Assembly (NCBI GenBank): GCA_021817625.1
Contig: JAKASY010000135.1
Coordinates: 1-6,205, forward strand
Origin: Bacillota bacterium
Lineage (GTDB): Bacteria; Bacillota_E; JAJZYS01; JAILZS01
Direction: 5' to 3'
DNA: 6,205 nt
In this document: in pieces, positions 5,365-6,205 of the stretch
Position numbering within the stretch: the first letter of the stretch is position 1
How the letters are laid out: every line of letters begins with the position of its first letter
Position numbers and translations under genes: made by a program
Notes under the pieces: model-generated
The model's database searches: none
What the model saw: only the letters and a program-made list of their open reading frames with translations
Told to the model about the DNA's origin: nothing

Positions 5365-6150
5365 CTATACGCCGCCGGCCTCGCGCGCGGGCGCGAGCGC
5401 ACCCATCGCGCCCGCGATGTCGGAAGCGGCCTTGCTGAGCATGGCGACATGGCGCGGCCGGTCCTCCGCGCTGAAGCGCATGGCGGGAAACGAGATGCTG
5501 ATCGCCGCGGCTACCCGGCCGTCCAGCACGACCGGCACCGCCAGGCAGTGCACGCCCTCGGAGAACTCCTCGTTGTCCTCGGCGAAGCCTTGGGCCGAGA
5601 CCCGCCGCACCGCCGCCTCGAGGTCCCCGGCGCGCGTGATCGTGCAATCGGTGTAGGGCGTAAAGGGACAGCGCTGGTAGTAGTCCGTGCGGCTCTCCGG
5701 GGACAAGCCGGTGAGAAGCGCCTTGCCAAGTGCGGACGCGTAGAGCGGGGCCTGCTCGCCGGTGCGGACGTACACGCCGGTGCGCGGAGTGGTTGCCTCC
5801 CAGCGACCTAGGTAGAACACCTGGTCCCCGCGGCGCACGCCGAGGTTCACGACCTCCTGAGTGAGGTCGCAGACCTCCTGAAGAACCGGGTCGCCCCTTC
5901 GCAGCAAGAGATCGAGATGGCGGGCCGAGCGCCCCAGCACCACGAGCTTGGGGCCGACCGAGAAGGCGCCGTTCTCCGCCTCCAGGTAGCCCCTCGCGGC
6001 GAGGGTCCTGGCGAGACGGTACGCCGTGTTCCGGTTCAGCTTCACGCCCTTGGCGATGTCCGAGGCCGTGACCGCGCCCGACGCCGCAGCCACGAACTCC
6101 AGGATGCCGAGCGCCCGCTCGACCGCCTGCGCGCCGTCCGGGTTGCTCAT
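5365..6150 (-). CDS. IclR-family transcriptional regulator
   Basis: A 261-residue cytoplasmic DNA-binding regulator, the usual IclR length. The N-terminal winged helix-turn-helix spans about residues 8-68: AVERALGILEFVA (9-21), VTASDIAKGVKLNRNTAYRLARTLAARGYLE (27-57, with the recognition helix around 39-50) and the wing. The C-terminal effector domain spans about 75-255 and shows the family marks LYASALGKALLTGLSP (136-151), DNEEFSEGVHCLAVPV (192-207) and GRVAAAISISFP (211-222), which line the ligand pocket in known members. IclR proteins usually sense small organic acids or sugar acids, which fits the dehydratase and aldolase downstream. The start is ATG at 6150 with GAGGG (6163-6159) 8 bases upstream; an in-frame GTG at 6189 would add 13 unconserved residues. 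The gene is first in the cluster and in the same direction, 72 bases before the binding-protein gene, so it may be co-transcribed and autoregulated. Confidence 0.96.
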   Translation of the reverse strand: MSNPDGAQAVERALGILEFVAAASGAVTASDIAKGVKLNRNTAYRLARTLAARGYLEAENGAFSVGPKLVVLGRSARHLDLLLRRGDPVLQEVCDLTQEVVNLGVRRGDQVFYLGRWEATTPRTGVYVRTGEQAPLYASALGKALLTGLSPESRTDYYQRCPFTPYTDCTITRAGDLEAAVRRVSAQGFAEDNEEFSEGVHCLAVPVVLDGRVAAAISISFPAMRFSAEDRPRHVAMLSKAASDIAGAMGALAPAREAGGV

Positions 6151-6205
6151 GCCGCCATCCCTCACCGCATTATGGTAGGGGCAACCCACATTCTAGAAGA
6201 TCGGA
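6151..6205 (-). promoter_or_regulatory. Upstream region of the IclR gene with palindrome and weak -10-like box
   Basis: The 55 bases before the regulator contain CATAAT (6174-6169), five of six matches to a -10 box, about 19 bases before the ATG. A perfect 8-base palindrome TTCTAGAA (6191-6198) lies roughly where a -35 region would be. No good -35 match is seen. The palindrome could be an autoregulatory operator, but the last eight bases (6198-6205) look like sequencing adapter, so the outer edge may not be genomic. Confidence 0.35.

Noticed and set aside
5354..5379. GCCGGC repeated 20 bases apart around the IclR stop codon, able to pair as a 6-bp stem
   Set aside because: The stem is short, the loop is 14 bases and no T-run follows. 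GCCGGC is self-complementary and expected by chance in such GC-rich DNA, so it is not called a terminator.
4006..5811. 601-codon open frame on the plus strand
   Set aside because: It is antisense to the solute-binding protein and the end of the IclR gene, both with clear family motifs. The translation is an Arg/His/Gly/Val-rich sequence without domains, typical of a shadow frame in GC-rich DNA.

Overview
The window is a compact, very GC-rich bacterial segment in which all seven recognisable genes lie on the minus strand. The start codons are mixed (ATG, GTG, TTG) and the gaps between genes are short (1 to 92 bases). The lineage cannot be fixed from this sequence. The solute-binding protein has a type I signal peptide with no lipobox cysteine, which fits a Gram-negative-type periplasm better than a lipid-anchored Gram-positive protein, but this is weak evidence. 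No rRNA, tRNA, CRISPR array or mobile element was seen, and no gene-free stretch exceeds 92 bases.

In transcription order (high to low coordinates) the layout is: an IclR-family regulator (6150-5365); a sugar-type extracellular solute-binding protein (5292-3973); a 92-base gap with a perfect 14-bp GC hairpin; two MalF/MalG-type permeases one base apart (3880-2909 and 2907-1951); an RraA / HMG-aldolase-family protein with a TTG start and strong ribosome binding site (1913-1263); a small SAF-domain protein (1224-955); and the large UxaA-family dehydratase subunit (934 to beyond position 1). The last gene is cut by the window edge after 311 residues. No ABC ATPase gene is present, so the transporter must use one encoded outside the window.

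Taken together this looks like one operon for uptake and breakdown of a sugar acid or similar hydroxy-acid. The ABC importer would bring the substrate in. The split UxaA-type dehydratase would remove water to give a 2-keto-3-deoxy acid. The RraA-like class II aldolase could then cleave that product to pyruvate or a related 2-oxo acid plus an aldehyde, with the IclR protein sensing substrate or product. The family assignments are firm; the substrate and the order of steps are inference. The pairing of an RraA-family aldolase with a two-subunit UxaA dehydratase and a dedicated importer is the most interesting functional hypothesis here. The last eight bases of the window match the start of a common Illumina adapter, so the extreme right end deserves suspicion.
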